From Paenibacillus sp. FSL R5-0341 (lineage in GTDB: Bacteria > Bacillota > Bacilli > Paenibacillales > Paenibacillaceae): a DNA stretch of 64,000 nucleotides. Position 1 is the stretch's first letter; the number at the start of each line of letters is the position of its first letter. Positions 14,530 through 22,818 of the stretch are shown here, piece after piece. Below the pieces are notes generated by a model. That model had not been told where the DNA came from. It was given only the letters and a program-made list of their open reading frames with translations, and made no database searches. Made by a program: the position numbers and the translations under genes. The stretch covers positions 2,108,001 through 2,172,000 of the forward strand of contig NZ_CP150241.1 of assembly GCF_037975235.1 (NCBI RefSeq), given 5' to 3'.

Positions 14530-15738
14530 ATGGAACAGCAGTGGATTATCGTTCAGCGGGGAGATACGCTGCCGAGAATTGCGTCAGCACATCATATGAC
14601 GAAAGAGTTACTTGCTGCACTGAACCCTGAAGCGGCCTCTCAGCCTTACCTTCTGGCAGGTCAGATGCTGCGTATTGTCCCCGGGACAGGTCGCAGGTAT
14701 GCTGTACCGCCTGGAGAAAGTGTAGTGGGGATTGCAGCGCGCTTTGGTCTGGACGAAGAGGTGTTGCGCCAGGCCAATCCCGAAATCGCCAATATTGCCG
14801 ACTGGGTTGGGCGCTGTATTCATATTCCGGCTTCGAATGGAAAAACTATTGTAAAGATTCAGGGAGAGTACGGTTATCGAGAATTAATCAACGATATAGA
14901 CAAACTTGAGAATCAATATCCTTTTATCGAGACGGGTTCAATCGGAACAAGTGTCATGGGCAAGTCACTGCCTTATTTGCGTATCGGGCAAGGACAGAGA
15001 CATATTCATGTTAACGCTTCCGTTCATGCTAATGAGTGGCTGACAACGGCAGTTCTGATGAAATTTATTGAAGAATATGCCCAGTCATATAGCACGCATA
15101 AGGCATGGCATCAATTCCAGACAGAACGATGGATGCAAGAAACAACACTCTGGGCCGTGCCGATGGTTAATCCGGACGGAGTCGAACTGGTTCAGGAAGG
15201 TGTGGTCAATCAGCATCCACATGCACAGCAGTTGTTAGCCTGGAATGCCGGCAGATCACATTTTACACATTGGAAGGCCAACATCAGAGGAGTGGATCTG
15301 AATGATCAATTTCCCGCCCATTGGGATGAAGAGGCAGCGAGAAGAGGTCTAACCTCACCTGGCCCCCGGGATTATGCAGGAACAGCTCCATTGACAGAAC
15401 CGGAGGCACAGGCACTTGCGCAGTGGACGCAGCAGCACACCTTCGCTGCGGTTGTCTCTCTTCATAGTCAGGGACAGGAGATCTATTGGAACTACCGTGA
15501 TCTGGAACCCAGAGAGAGTGCACCGCTGTCGCGCAGACTCGCCAAAGCTTCGGGCTACAAGGCAGTGAAGCTTGGCGGCAGTGATGCCGGATACAAAGAC
15601 TGGTTTATCCAAGCGTTTGGTAAACCGGGCTTCACGGTGGAAGTTGGATTGGGTGTTAATCCGCTTCCCATAGAACAGTTTGATGATATCTGTATAGAAG
15701 TCGGCATGTTGCTGGCTGAACTGTTATCCAATGGGTAA
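14530..15738 (+). CDS. LysM-M14 zinc carboxypeptidase (gamma-D-glutamyl-diaminopimelate peptidase I-like)
   Basis: 402 residues. Two LysM repeats (about 3-50 and 56-100) bind peptidoglycan. An M14 zinc peptidase domain follows, with zinc ligands His166/Glu169 (HANE) and His312 (SLHSQG), and catalytic Glu371 (VEVGLG). The substrate-pocket loop reads GVDLNDQFP rather than the common GVDLNRNF. The architecture matches endopeptidase I/YqgT-type enzymes that cut gamma-D-Glu-meso-Dap bonds. No signal peptide is visible, as in sporulation-linked homologues acting from the mother cell. ATG 14530 has AAAGGAG upstream; a small hairpin (ACAGGA/TCCTGT) precedes the ribosome site. Confidence 0.92.
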   Translation: MEQQWIIVQRGDTLPRIASAHHMTKELLAALNPEAASQPYLLAGQMLRIVPGTGRRYAVPPGESVVGIAARFGLDEEVLRQANPEIANIADWVGRCIHIPASNGKTIVKIQGEYGYRELINDIDKLENQYPFIETGSIGTSVMGKSLPYLRIGQGQRHIHVNASVHANEWLTTAVLMKFIEEYAQSYSTHKAWHQFQTERWMQETTLWAVPMVNPDGVELVQEGVVNQHPHAQQLLAWNAGRSHFTHWKANIRGVDLNDQFPAHWDEEAARRGLTSPGPRDYAGTAPLTEPEAQALAQWTQQHTFAAVVSLHSQGQEIYWNYRDLEPRESAPLSRRLAKASGYKAVKLGGSDAGYKDWFIQAFGKPGFTVEVGLGVNPLPIEQFDDICIEVGMLLAELLSNG

Positions 15739-15796
15739 TGGAGTTAGGGCTTGCTTATGAAGGTGTGAAACTTAACGGTAGATCATTCGTATAACA

Positions 15797-15837
15797 GGAA
15801 CGGACGCTATGAGCGACGTTCCGTTTTTATTTTTTTG
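15797..15837 (+). terminator. Terminator after M14 peptidase gene
   Basis: GGAACG-GAC-GCT-ATG-AGC-GAC-GTTCCG stem followed by a long T-rich tract. Confidence 0.7.
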
Positions 15838-15942
15838 AAATCACATACTATGTCATTCGTTCTGAATGGTTTTTGAACGGGTAATAATGGATGTGCCATT
15901 TTGGCGACATATATTTATTATTTATTATACGGAGGGATTCAA

Positions 15943-16200
15943 ATGAAGTGGAGAAGACTGCTGTCGTTCAAACGATGGACACAAGTTTTCAAAAGGCTCC
16001 CCCGGCTGCTCCGGGCTCCGCAGATTCCTTTGGGAGAAAAGCTGTTGTTTATTATTCCAGCCCTGTTGTACTGGGTACTTCCGGACGTCATGCCGTTTAT
16101 GCCCATCGATGATATCGGGGTGACGTTGATTCTGATGAACTGGTTTGTAAGCCGTGCGGAACGCAAATATCCTGTGCTTCAGGAAGGGACGCCTTCTTAA
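15943..16200 (+). CDS. DUF1232 (YkvA-like) small membrane protein
   Basis: 85 residues from ATG 15943 (CGGAGGGAT upstream); earlier in-frame starts lack a ribosome site. The central segment IPLGEKLLFIIPALLYWVLP followed by DVMPFMPIDDIGV has the LPD-x-IP ... DD pattern of DUF1232. Basic N-terminus (KWRRLLSFKRW), then one or two hydrophobic helices. Function unknown; probably membrane-associated. Monocistronic as far as can be seen. Confidence 0.75.
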   Translation: MKWRRLLSFKRWTQVFKRLPRLLRAPQIPLGEKLLFIIPALLYWVLPDVMPFMPIDDIGVTLILMNWFVSRAERKYPVLQEGTPS

Positions 16201-16342
16201 TTTGTGGGGAAATGGATAGGTTTAACATTGAATTCGCATCAATGTTATTGCGAAGAGCGGTAACTTTCTTTACAATAGATGCTGTAGTTTAAGACTGCTG
16301 AAATTGTTGAAACCAGCAATTACAATATAGGAGATGAAGAGA

Positions 16343-16645
16343 ATGAACTGCAAAATTACGCGTAATGCTGCTAAAGTATTGAAGCTTGAATTGGACAAGC
16401 CGGAGAACGAAGGAAAAAAACTGCGCGTTGTCATCACCCATGCACATGGTGACCATGCTCACTACGGCCTGGATATCGACACACCAAAAGAAAATGATAC
16501 GGTTGTATCTACCGATAAAGAGATTGATGTCATTCTCGCGAATGATCAGCCTTTGTTGAACGGTGTTAAAATTGACTACCTCTACTTCCCGGAAGAGGGC
16601 TTCGTTATTACGAATCCGTCCCAAGGTAATCACGGCGACCACTAA
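16343..16645 (+). CDS. HesB/IscA-like fold protein (YutM-like neighbour of yuzB)
   Basis: 100 residues from ATG 16343; the ATG at 16334 directly abuts the GGAG and is unlikely to be used. The fold of HesB/IscA proteins can be traced (ITRNAAKVLKLEL, LRVVITHAHGDHAHYGLDID, DVILANDQPLLNGVKIDYLY), but the three Fe-S ligand Cys of true IscA (C...CGC) are missing; only Cys3 is present, and the C-terminus is His/Asp-rich (GNHGDH). It is thus a HesB-like protein without the standard cluster site. It is followed 21 bp later by a DUF1450 gene in an apparent operon. Confidence 0.75.
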   Translation: MNCKITRNAAKVLKLELDKPENEGKKLRVVITHAHGDHAHYGLDIDTPKENDTVVSTDKEIDVILANDQPLLNGVKIDYLYFPEEGFVITNPSQGNHGDH

Positions 16646-16666
16646 GGGCGCGAAGAAGGGGAACTC

Positions 16667-16888
16667 ATGGCTAACGATATCCGCGTATGCGAAAAATGTA
16701 ATCATGTCCGACTGAAATCGATTGTGCCCAAGTTGCAGAAAATGGCTCCAGACACGGAGATCAAAATTGGGTGCAAATCCTATTGCGGTCCTTGCGCGAA
16801 ACGTGCGTTTGTCTTTATCAACGGTCGGTACATTAGTGCTCCGACAGAAGAAGAAGTGCTCGCCAAAGTCGCAAAGTTCGTGAAGTAA
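16667..16888 (+). CDS. DUF1450 (YuzB family) cysteine-rich protein
   Basis: 73 residues. Five Cys: CEKC at 8-11, then CKSYCGPC (36, 40, 43), the DUF1450 pattern, followed by KRAFVFINGRYISAPTEEEV, a thioredoxin-like ferredoxin end. The Cys set suggests metal or Fe-S binding but function is unproven. ATG 16667 follows GAAGGGGAA. Linked to the HesB-like gene upstream, as in the yut region of Bacillus. Confidence 0.88.
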   Translation: MANDIRVCEKCNHVRLKSIVPKLQKMAPDTEIKIGCKSYCGPCAKRAFVFINGRYISAPTEEEVLAKVAKFVK

Positions 16889-16931
16889 CAGGATATAACA
16901 AGGTAATTGAACGAAGGGTTCAAACATCCGC

Positions 16932-16960
16932 AAGGAGGGGCGATGTGCCTCTCCTTTTTT
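16932..16960 (+). terminator. Terminator after yuzB-like gene
   Basis: AAGGAGGGGC-GATGT-GCCTCTCCTT stem followed by T run. Confidence 0.75.
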
Positions 16961-16990
16961 GCGCTTGAGTAATAGTGAACACAAGCTGCG

Positions 16991-17389
16991 TTAGAATACA
17001 GTGCCCTTAATCATTTCATAAATTTCGAAGGTATCTTCTCTAATTTCAATGGCAATGACCGTGGTATCCTTTTTCAGAAAATGTATATGACCCATTCGTT
17101 CTTCCTCCAATTCGACCCAACCTGTATCCGCTAGCTTCTGAAAATAATCCATTGGCGGGTATAGTCCTTGCTCACCCCCAATATGTTTCAATTCATACAT
17201 CACGCCATCTTTAATGTTTCTATTGCCTGAATCAGTTATGACTTTAATGAGCTTTGCATTGCTTGGGACAGGGATGTCTGGGTTTATGGATGAACCTGTA
17301 TATCCTTTGATCTCGTATGTTTTAGGGGCACAGCCTTGCACCCACATGACTAAAGACAACAAGCAGAGAATTATTATTATTTTTTTCAA
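16991..17389 (-). CDS. Putative lipoprotein
   Basis: 132 residues from TTG 17389, which is preceded by AGGAGGAATTCAA. Reading begins KKIIIILCLLSLVMWVQGC, a lipoprotein signal peptide with lipobox VQGC (Cys near residue 20). The mature domain (about 110 residues) has VPSNAKLIKVITDSG, YFQKLADTGWVELEEE and HFLKKDTTVIAIEI, recalling small alpha/beta lipoproteins with a C-terminal beta sheet. I recognise no named family. It is monocistronic and on the opposite strand to its neighbours. Confidence 0.75.
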   Translation of the reverse strand: MKKIIIILCLLSLVMWVQGCAPKTYEIKGYTGSSINPDIPVPSNAKLIKVITDSGNRNIKDGVMYELKHIGGEQGLYPPMDYFQKLADTGWVELEEERMGHIHFLKKDTTVIAIEIREDTFEIYEMIKGTVF

Positions 17390-17539
17390 TTGAATTCCTC
17401 CTGACCGGGGATGAGTACTTAATAAACGCAGCAAGACAGGTTAAGGTTACGACAAAAACACAAAAGAGGAATAAGGAAGACTTGTGTTATCCATCCTAAA
17501 GGGGTAACAGGAACATGATCATCCCAAGGAGGAATACTC

Positions 17540-17821
17540 ATGCCGAAGCGTTATGATTCCAGTTTGCAGGCTGATACTACTGTATCTCAGGCGCAAAATG
17601 CGGTGAACAAGCTTCATTATGCTGTATCTCAGGCCATGTCTCATCCGACGGCACAGACCATTGTACAGGCGGAACGTCGTTTGGCACATACGGAGCAGGC
17701 GATGCGTCAAGCAGAGCTTTCGCTCGGAGGACAAGGTGTTGAGTTGGCAGAAGAGATGTTCATCGAGGAGAAGAGACGATTGAATTCCATCCAGAGTCAG
17801 CACGGTCAAGGGAATCAATAA
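17540..17821 (+). CDS. Small helical protein (possibly DUF2524/YtzC-like)
   Basis: 93 residues, fully helical and Gln/Ala-rich: VSQAQNAVNKLHYAVSQAM, AERRLAHTEQAMRQAEL. No membrane or signal segment. ATG 17540 follows AAGGAGGAA. Length and heptad-like character resemble DUF2524 (YtzC) proteins, but the assignment is tentative. A terminator follows directly. Confidence 0.65.
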   Translation: MPKRYDSSLQADTTVSQAQNAVNKLHYAVSQAMSHPTAQTIVQAERRLAHTEQAMRQAELSLGGQGVELAEEMFIEEKRRLNSIQSQHGQGNQ

Positions 17822-17838
17822 CGTTCCTGTTCACACCA

Positions 17839-17872
17839 GAACCCGCAGGGCAGCGATGCTTTGCGGGTTCTT
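17839..17872 (+). terminator. Terminator
   Basis: GAACCCGCA ... TGCGGGTTCTT hairpin with a short T tract. Confidence 0.7.
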
Positions 17873-17996
17873 CATGCCTTTTGCAAAAACTCTCGATTGA
17901 TGGGTCTACTCCGACAGTATGTCGAATGGTCGCTTAAAATTCTGTGAGAAGGTTAATAGAACAAGAGCAGGCAAAATTCCATACGGGAGGTACAGA

Positions 17997-18827
17997 ATGA
18001 CAAAACATATTACAGATTGTACGATTCTGAACAACGGAGTAACGATGCCATGGCTAGGATTTGGAACATATAAAGCAAAAGGTAAGGAAGTGCAACAGGC
18101 GGTCGAGACGGCTTTGGAGGTTGGATATCGCAGTATTGATACCGCGTCCATCTATGGCAATGAGGAAGAAGTAGGACAAGCTATTGCAAGCAGTGGTGTT
18201 GCCCGTAACGAACTGTTTGTGACGACCAAGCTTTGGAACGAGGATCAGGGATTTGATTCAACGTTGAGAGCATTTGAAGCGAGTCAGAAAGCACTTGGAT
18301 TGAATGTAATTGATCTTTACTTAATTCACTGGCCTGGCAGAGACCAGTATAAGGAGACGTGGAGAGCATTCGAACGTCTATATAGCGAAGGAAGCATTCG
18401 TGCGATTGGTGTGAGTAACTTTCAAGTACACCATTTGCAAGATATCATAGATGAAGGTGGAACGGTGCCTGCGGTGAATCAGGTAGAGCTGCATCCGGGT
18501 CTGATCCAGCAGGAACTTCAGGATTTCTGCGGAGCGCAGGGAATTCAGCTGGAGGCATGGAGTCCTATTATGAAGGGCAAGCTGAACCAAGAGTCGACAC
18601 TCAAAGCACTAGCCCAGAAATATGGGAAAACACCGGCGCAGATTATTCTGCGTTGGGACATTCAAAATCAGATTGTGACGATTCCGAAGTCGGTTACGCC
18701 AGAGCGGATTCGTGAGAATGCGGACATCTTTGACTTTGAATTGTCACCGGATGAGTTGAAGCTGATTGATGCACTGGATTCGGATAAGCGGACGGGACCA
18801 CATCCGGATCAGCTATTTTGGGATTGA
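17997..18827 (+). CDS. Aldo/keto reductase
   Basis: 276 residues from ATG 17997 (GGGAGGTACAGA upstream); an upstream in-frame start at 17919 has no ribosome site. AKR5-like NADPH-dependent reductase with the full catalytic tetrad: Asp and Tyr in DTASIYGNEEEVG, Lys in TTKLWNED, His in LIHWPG. The cofactor end reads IPKSVTPERIRENADIFDF. Substrate range in such enzymes is broad (aldehydes, methylglyoxal, diketo acids). Monocistronic. Confidence 0.94.
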   Translation: MTKHITDCTILNNGVTMPWLGFGTYKAKGKEVQQAVETALEVGYRSIDTASIYGNEEEVGQAIASSGVARNELFVTTKLWNEDQGFDSTLRAFEASQKALGLNVIDLYLIHWPGRDQYKETWRAFERLYSEGSIRAIGVSNFQVHHLQDIIDEGGTVPAVNQVELHPGLIQQELQDFCGAQGIQLEAWSPIMKGKLNQESTLKALAQKYGKTPAQIILRWDIQNQIVTIPKSVTPERIRENADIFDFELSPDELKLIDALDSDKRTGPHPDQLFWD

Positions 18828-18880
18828 GTGGGTGGCGCTAATTGAATATAATTGTTTGATTAACTACTGGTGGTTGTTCC

Positions 18881-19053
18881 GGTTACGGAATCGTTCTTTT
18901 GATCGCTGTTGTCTCCAAATTTTTTTTTGATTCCTCGTTTCAGAGGATAAAATTTGGAGACAGCTTATGCTTCCGATGCAGCTTTCTTGCAGAAAGCTTT
19001 CAGGCGAACGCTTCGCTTCTTCAGAATCGATTCCGTCCCCTCCACAGTAACTG
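18881..19053. repeat. Folded, gene-free element (candidate dispersed repeat)
   Basis: About 170 bp of nested inverted repeats in a 323-bp gap. The ends pair: ACGGAATCG (18885-18893) with CGATTCCGT (19028-19036), and GTTAC/GTAAC just outside. Inside are a perfect 12-bp stem GTCTCCAAATTT (18911-18922) / AAATTTGGAGAC (18950-18961) enclosing TCCTC/GAGGA, a second hairpin AGCTTTC-TTGCA-GAAAGCT near 18980-18998, and GCGAACGCTTCGC. It lacks an ORF. This is the look of a miniature palindromic intergenic element. Copies elsewhere were not found in this window. Confidence 0.5.
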
Positions 19054-19102
19054 TTCATCAAACACAAATATATACAATGAGCTTGAGTGGTGTGTAGCAT
19101 AT

Positions 19103-19147
19103 AAAAAAGCAGCAGGATCGGGGATACTCCCCGATCCTGCTGCTTTT
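19103..19147. terminator. Strong bidirectional terminator
   Basis: AAAAAAGCAGCAGGATCGGGG-ATA-CTCCCCGATCCTGCTGCTTTT written in parts: arm 19105-19122 and arm 19126-19146, an almost perfect long stem. It ends the minus-strand dsbA-type gene. Confidence 0.85.
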
Positions 19148-19150
19148 GTG

Positions 19151-19885
19151 TTATTTATTTGAATCGGATGGTGGAACTGCGCAACCGTCATCTGTGCAGA
19201 CTCCGCTGCCGTCTGTTTCTGTTGTGCTGGATTCAACCATGGTGAAAGGGGAACGCTCGTCCCATGCTTTCTGAATGGCATCCAGGAATACCTCGTCAGG
19301 CTGAGCGCCTGATACGGCGAACTTGCGGTCGAATACGAAGAACGGTACACCACGGATGCCCAGTTGCTCACCTTCCGCTTGGTCGGCGCGAACATTGTCC
19401 GTGAATTGATCACTCGACAGCACTGCCGCAGCTGCATCACGATCCAGGCCTACTTCTTCTGCTAACTGAGCCAAGACCTCAGGGTCTCCCGAGTGTTTAC
19501 CTTCAATGAACACAGCTTGGAATATGCGCTCGCTTAGTTCAAGCGCTTTGCCTTGAGTATCCGCCCAGTGTGTCAAGCGGTGAGCTGAGAAAGAATTGGT
19601 AGGAATCATGGCATCGATATTGTATTCCAGTCCTGCCGTGCGAGCATTGGCATTCATCTGGGCATTCATGCCTTGGGCCTGCTCCACGCTAATATTATAT
19701 TTGGAAGCCAGGTATTCCGTATTGGTTTTGCCTGGGTTCAATGCAGCATTTGGATCAAGCTCGAAGCTTTTGAACTGCAGCTTCACTTCATCACGGTGTG
19801 GAAACTGTTGCAGCACATTCTCCAGGCGGCGTTTGCCGATATAACAGAAAGGGCATAGAAAATCAGACCATATCTCAATGTTCAT
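19151..19885 (-). CDS. DsbA family oxidoreductase (FrnE-like)
   Basis: 244 residues. A cytosolic thioredoxin-fold protein with CPFC at 11-14 right after the first strand, an alpha-helical insertion, and the cis-Pro loop RGVPFFVF. There is an extra C-terminal CTDDGC pair, as in FrnE-type proteins, where a second Cys pair modulates activity. No signal peptide. Role: disulfide isomerase or stress-related oxidoreductase, inferred from family. ATG 19885 with GGAGGT upstream. Confidence 0.92.
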   Translation of the reverse strand: MNIEIWSDFLCPFCYIGKRRLENVLQQFPHRDEVKLQFKSFELDPNAALNPGKTNTEYLASKYNISVEQAQGMNAQMNANARTAGLEYNIDAMIPTNSFSAHRLTHWADTQGKALELSERIFQAVFIEGKHSGDPEVLAQLAEEVGLDRDAAAAVLSSDQFTDNVRADQAEGEQLGIRGVPFFVFDRKFAVSGAQPDEVFLDAIQKAWDERSPFTMVESSTTETDGSGVCTDDGCAVPPSDSNK

Positions 19886-19982
19886 TTTATTAAAACCTCC
19901 ATCATCCTTTTAGTTGAAACTAATATGGTTACAATTATAAAGCCACTTTCTATAATTCGCAAGTTTAGGCTTCGCCCCATTG

Positions 19983-20032
19983 AAAAAAAGTGTTGAGACT
20001 TGCAACGGAAAGGTTGCGGCCTCAACACTTTA
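19983..20032 (-). terminator. Terminator after cytidine-deaminase-like gene
   Basis: AAGTGTTGAG ... CTCAACACTT with an inner GCAAC/GTTGC stem; leftward it ends in a T7 run. A second, weaker CTTAAG-framed hairpin lies between it and the gene end (about 20048-20094). Confidence 0.7.
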
Positions 20033-20100
20033 ATTTTATACCATGCGACTTAAGGATAGGAATCCTGTGGATCTCCGTCGCTCTTAAGCGGGGAGACAAC

Positions 20101-20526
20101 TTACTTATCCTTGTATGCCTTGGACCAATGGTGAGGTTGGATCTCATCCAGTCTTTTGAAAACCAACTGACCAGCAGGGTCGTATACGGCAGCCTTCACT
20201 TCTTCACCCCAATAAAACAAGCGTTCCTGGCATACGCCGCAGGGTGTAAGGACCTTGAATTCCGAATGCTCGTCATCACGAGCGATACAGAGGGAGTGGG
20301 TGACGCGTTCATTCAATTTGTGGGCTTCCAGATAAGCTCCTGTTTCCATACATAGATGCGTGGCATCGTTGATGACCTCTGGAGCTACGCTAATCAACAG
20401 GGAACCAGCTTCGGTATAGACGGCACCGGCACCGCCCCATCCCTGAGGATAACGTTGCTGCACAAAGTTTGCGGCTGCATCGAACAATTGTTGTTCAATA
20501 TTAAATGATCCTGTGTGTGATGTCAT
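20101..20526 (-). CDS. Cytidine deaminase-like zinc protein
   Basis: 141 residues. The zinc-dependent deaminase motifs are present: Cys59-x-Glu61 (LCMETGAYLEAHK) and PCGVCQ (Cys96, Cys99), a Cys-x-Glu ... Pro-Cys-x2-Cys set as in cytidine and blasticidin deaminases. The order and length suit the CDA superfamily, but the substrate may be a nucleoside or a nucleoside-like antibiotic. ATG 20526, weak AGGGGCAC ribosome site. Monocistronic with its own terminator. Confidence 0.85.
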   Translation of the reverse strand: MTSHTGSFNIEQQLFDAAANFVQQRYPQGWGGAGAVYTEAGSLLISVAPEVINDATHLCMETGAYLEAHKLNERVTHSLCIARDDEHSEFKVLTPCGVCQERLFYWGEEVKAAVYDPAGQLVFKRLDEIQPHHWSKAYKDK

Positions 20527-20603
20527 GTAATGAGAGTGCCCCTTTTTAAATCCAATTCAATTCAATATTTCGCGTATTTTTTAGCTTGTCATTACGATTT
20601 TGC

Positions 20604-22604
20604 TCATTGTGATGTTGCTCCTGAACTGTCTTCCTCTCGAAAGCGCTGAATCAAATCATAGGTAATTACGGTGTCCGAGACGTGCAATCGCTTGGTTGCT
20701 TCATCATGAGCGGGCCGGCATGCATTGATATCCGTTTTGTCACGTGTGGACAGGTCATAACAAGCACCGCTCTCATAGATATAGTCATCCGATGGAATAT
20801 AGAATACAGAACCATCCGAGAATGCGCCATTACGCAGCACAACCGTACGGGAAGACCCGTCATAAACGTCGTTACCCATATGATAATAGGACTGGTCGGA
20901 TACACCGAGCAAATGCATCACGGATGGTGTGATGTCCAGTTGTCCCGAAGGTTCGTCGATGGTTCCAGCAGCAGCTCCATCTGGTAAATGCACGAGCAGA
21001 GGCACCTCGTTCATGATCTGAGCCATATCCAGTTCGTTCAGTGAACGTCCAAGGAACTGTTCGTATTGGGATTGTTCCTTAATCGAGTTGTCGTGGTCTC
21101 CGTAGAACATAAAGATGGTATTTTCCCATAATCCCCGATTTTTCAGATCCTCCACCATCTTGCCGAGCGCCGAATCTACGTAATGAACCGATTGCAGATA
21201 ATCACCGAACATTGTTCCCTGGAACGCGCCTACATCCAGCTGCTGTTTCTCTTTAGGCAGGGCATATGGGTGGTGACTGCTGAGTGTAATGAGGAACGAA
21301 TAGAACGGTTCGGTCACCTCACTGCTCATTTTCTCAACGGATTGGCGGAAAAAGGATTCGTCAGACAGGGACCAGCCAAGCGGGTCATCCTGTGCAAAAT
21401 CATTTTTACTATAAAACTTGTCGTACTTCATGTTCTGATACATCGTATACCGATTCCAGAAGCCACTCTCATAAGCGTGAAATACGTTGGTGCTATACCC
21501 GTTATCCTTCAGAATGGAAGGGAGGGAATCATACGTATGGTCTGCATAGCGTACAAACGCGGATCCAACCGGAAGTGGATGCAGAGAAATGTTTGCTCCA
21601 AAATCGGCATCTGACGTTCTGCCCTGACCTGTCTGGTGGTAAAAGTGACTATAATACTGACTTTCCTTCATCAGTTCATTAAAATGCGGTGTAATCTCCT
21701 GACCGCCAATGCTTTGGCCAATCATGAAGTTCATAAAAGCCTCACCCTGGACAATGATGACGTTGCTGTCCTTATATTTGCCGAACAAGGCATCGTTCTG
21801 CGGTTCAGCTCCTTGCCTTTCAGCGAAGAATGCCTTTGCCTGTTCAACATCCGCGGGTTCAGCCTGCGGCCCGGAGCCGATATGGTCTTTGGCATAGTTG
21901 TACAGATCATAACCATGAAAAGCGAGAAGTCCAGTCACATTGTACATGGATACATTCCACCAGTTGTTATCGAACAGGCCCTTGGCCCATGTTTTGCTGT
22001 AAAAATAAATCGGGCCGACTGCGAGACCCAGTCCCAGCACAAGGGCAATGCTGCCGGCAGTGAGACGGCGGCGCATCCCCGCCTTGCGATCATTATACGT
22101 ATAACTTCCATAACCTTGAACAGACGCACTGGCGTGCTTCGAACGGTAACGTCTGCTGAACAGTACGATAGCTGCGAATGGAATGACGACAAGCCAATCG
22201 GCAAAGAACCAAAGATCGCTTGTGTAGATCAATGTAGCAATACTGTCACCCAATGCGTCAACTTGTCTGGCCTGCAACAATACCGGGATGGTCAAGAAAT
22301 CCTGGAAATAGCGATAATACACCATATCGGCATAGATTAGTGCGGTAAGCAGCAGGTTAAGCACCGCGAGAGACACGATCATGCCTCTACGTGGCAGCCA
22401 CCAGGTCCAGAAGGACAGGAGAAGAAGTGATCCAATAGCAATGACTTTATCCAGCAGTCCCATCGTAATGTTATAGGCGTGCAGATTGTGATGGAGCCAC
22501 ATGAGTTTGAGCAGCATGAGCACAAGAAAAATAAGATATAACGTTAGTGGATGATTCAGAAGCCCGCGTGGCATGGAGCTGCGAGTAGGGCGAGTGACAA
22601 CCAT
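20604..22604 (-). CDS. LTA synthase family protein (sulfatase-fold membrane transferase)
   Basis: 666 residues from ATG 22604, which follows AAGGGGGACATAC; a reading from 22682 lacks a ribosome site. Five N-terminal membrane helices (to about residue 215) precede an extracellular sulfatase-fold domain. Catalytic features of lipoteichoic acid synthases are seen: metal-binding Glu in IIVQGEAFMN (about 288), nucleophile Thr in QTGQGRTSDADF (about 330), and FYGDHDNS with the Asp-His metal pair. It polymerises glycerol phosphate from phosphatidylglycerol onto a lipid or glycan acceptor at the outer membrane face. Linked genes for the anchor glycolipid are not adjacent. Probably monocistronic. Confidence 0.93.
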   Translation of the reverse strand: MVVTRPTRSSMPRGLLNHPLTLYLIFLVLMLLKLMWLHHNLHAYNITMGLLDKVIAIGSLLLLSFWTWWLPRRGMIVSLAVLNLLLTALIYADMVYYRYFQDFLTIPVLLQARQVDALGDSIATLIYTSDLWFFADWLVVIPFAAIVLFSRRYRSKHASASVQGYGSYTYNDRKAGMRRRLTAGSIALVLGLGLAVGPIYFYSKTWAKGLFDNNWWNVSMYNVTGLLAFHGYDLYNYAKDHIGSGPQAEPADVEQAKAFFAERQGAEPQNDALFGKYKDSNVIIVQGEAFMNFMIGQSIGGQEITPHFNELMKESQYYSHFYHQTGQGRTSDADFGANISLHPLPVGSAFVRYADHTYDSLPSILKDNGYSTNVFHAYESGFWNRYTMYQNMKYDKFYSKNDFAQDDPLGWSLSDESFFRQSVEKMSSEVTEPFYSFLITLSSHHPYALPKEKQQLDVGAFQGTMFGDYLQSVHYVDSALGKMVEDLKNRGLWENTIFMFYGDHDNSIKEQSQYEQFLGRSLNELDMAQIMNEVPLLVHLPDGAAAGTIDEPSGQLDITPSVMHLLGVSDQSYYHMGNDVYDGSSRTVVLRNGAFSDGSVFYIPSDDYIYESGACYDLSTRDKTDINACRPAHDEATKRLHVSDTVITYDLIQRFREEDSSGATSQ

Positions 22605-22768
22605 ATGTATGTCCCCCTTGCTTTCGTTGTTTTGTAATCGGAATGTTAAAATAGGGCTCCATCCATTATAGCGTGGCCCCATGGGTTTTCAACTATGCCT
22701 AAGGATGAATTGATTTCTATCCAAACGAAGGCCGATGACGGCGAATTCATATGAACAGAATAGCGCAC

Positions 22769-22806
22769 AAAAAAGCACTCCAGCCATAGATGGCAGGAGC
22801 ACTTTA
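22769..22806 (-). terminator. Terminator after rRNA methyltransferase gene
   Basis: Leftward reading: AAGTGCTCC-T-GCCATCTATGGC-T-GGAGTGCTT followed by T run. Confidence 0.8.
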
Positions 22807-22818
22807 TATTCGAAACAG

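Noticed and set aside
14427..14630. 67-codon ORF overlapping the start of the M14 peptidase gene
   Set aside because: It lies in another frame over the real ribosome site and LysM coding start; the product has no recognisable feature.
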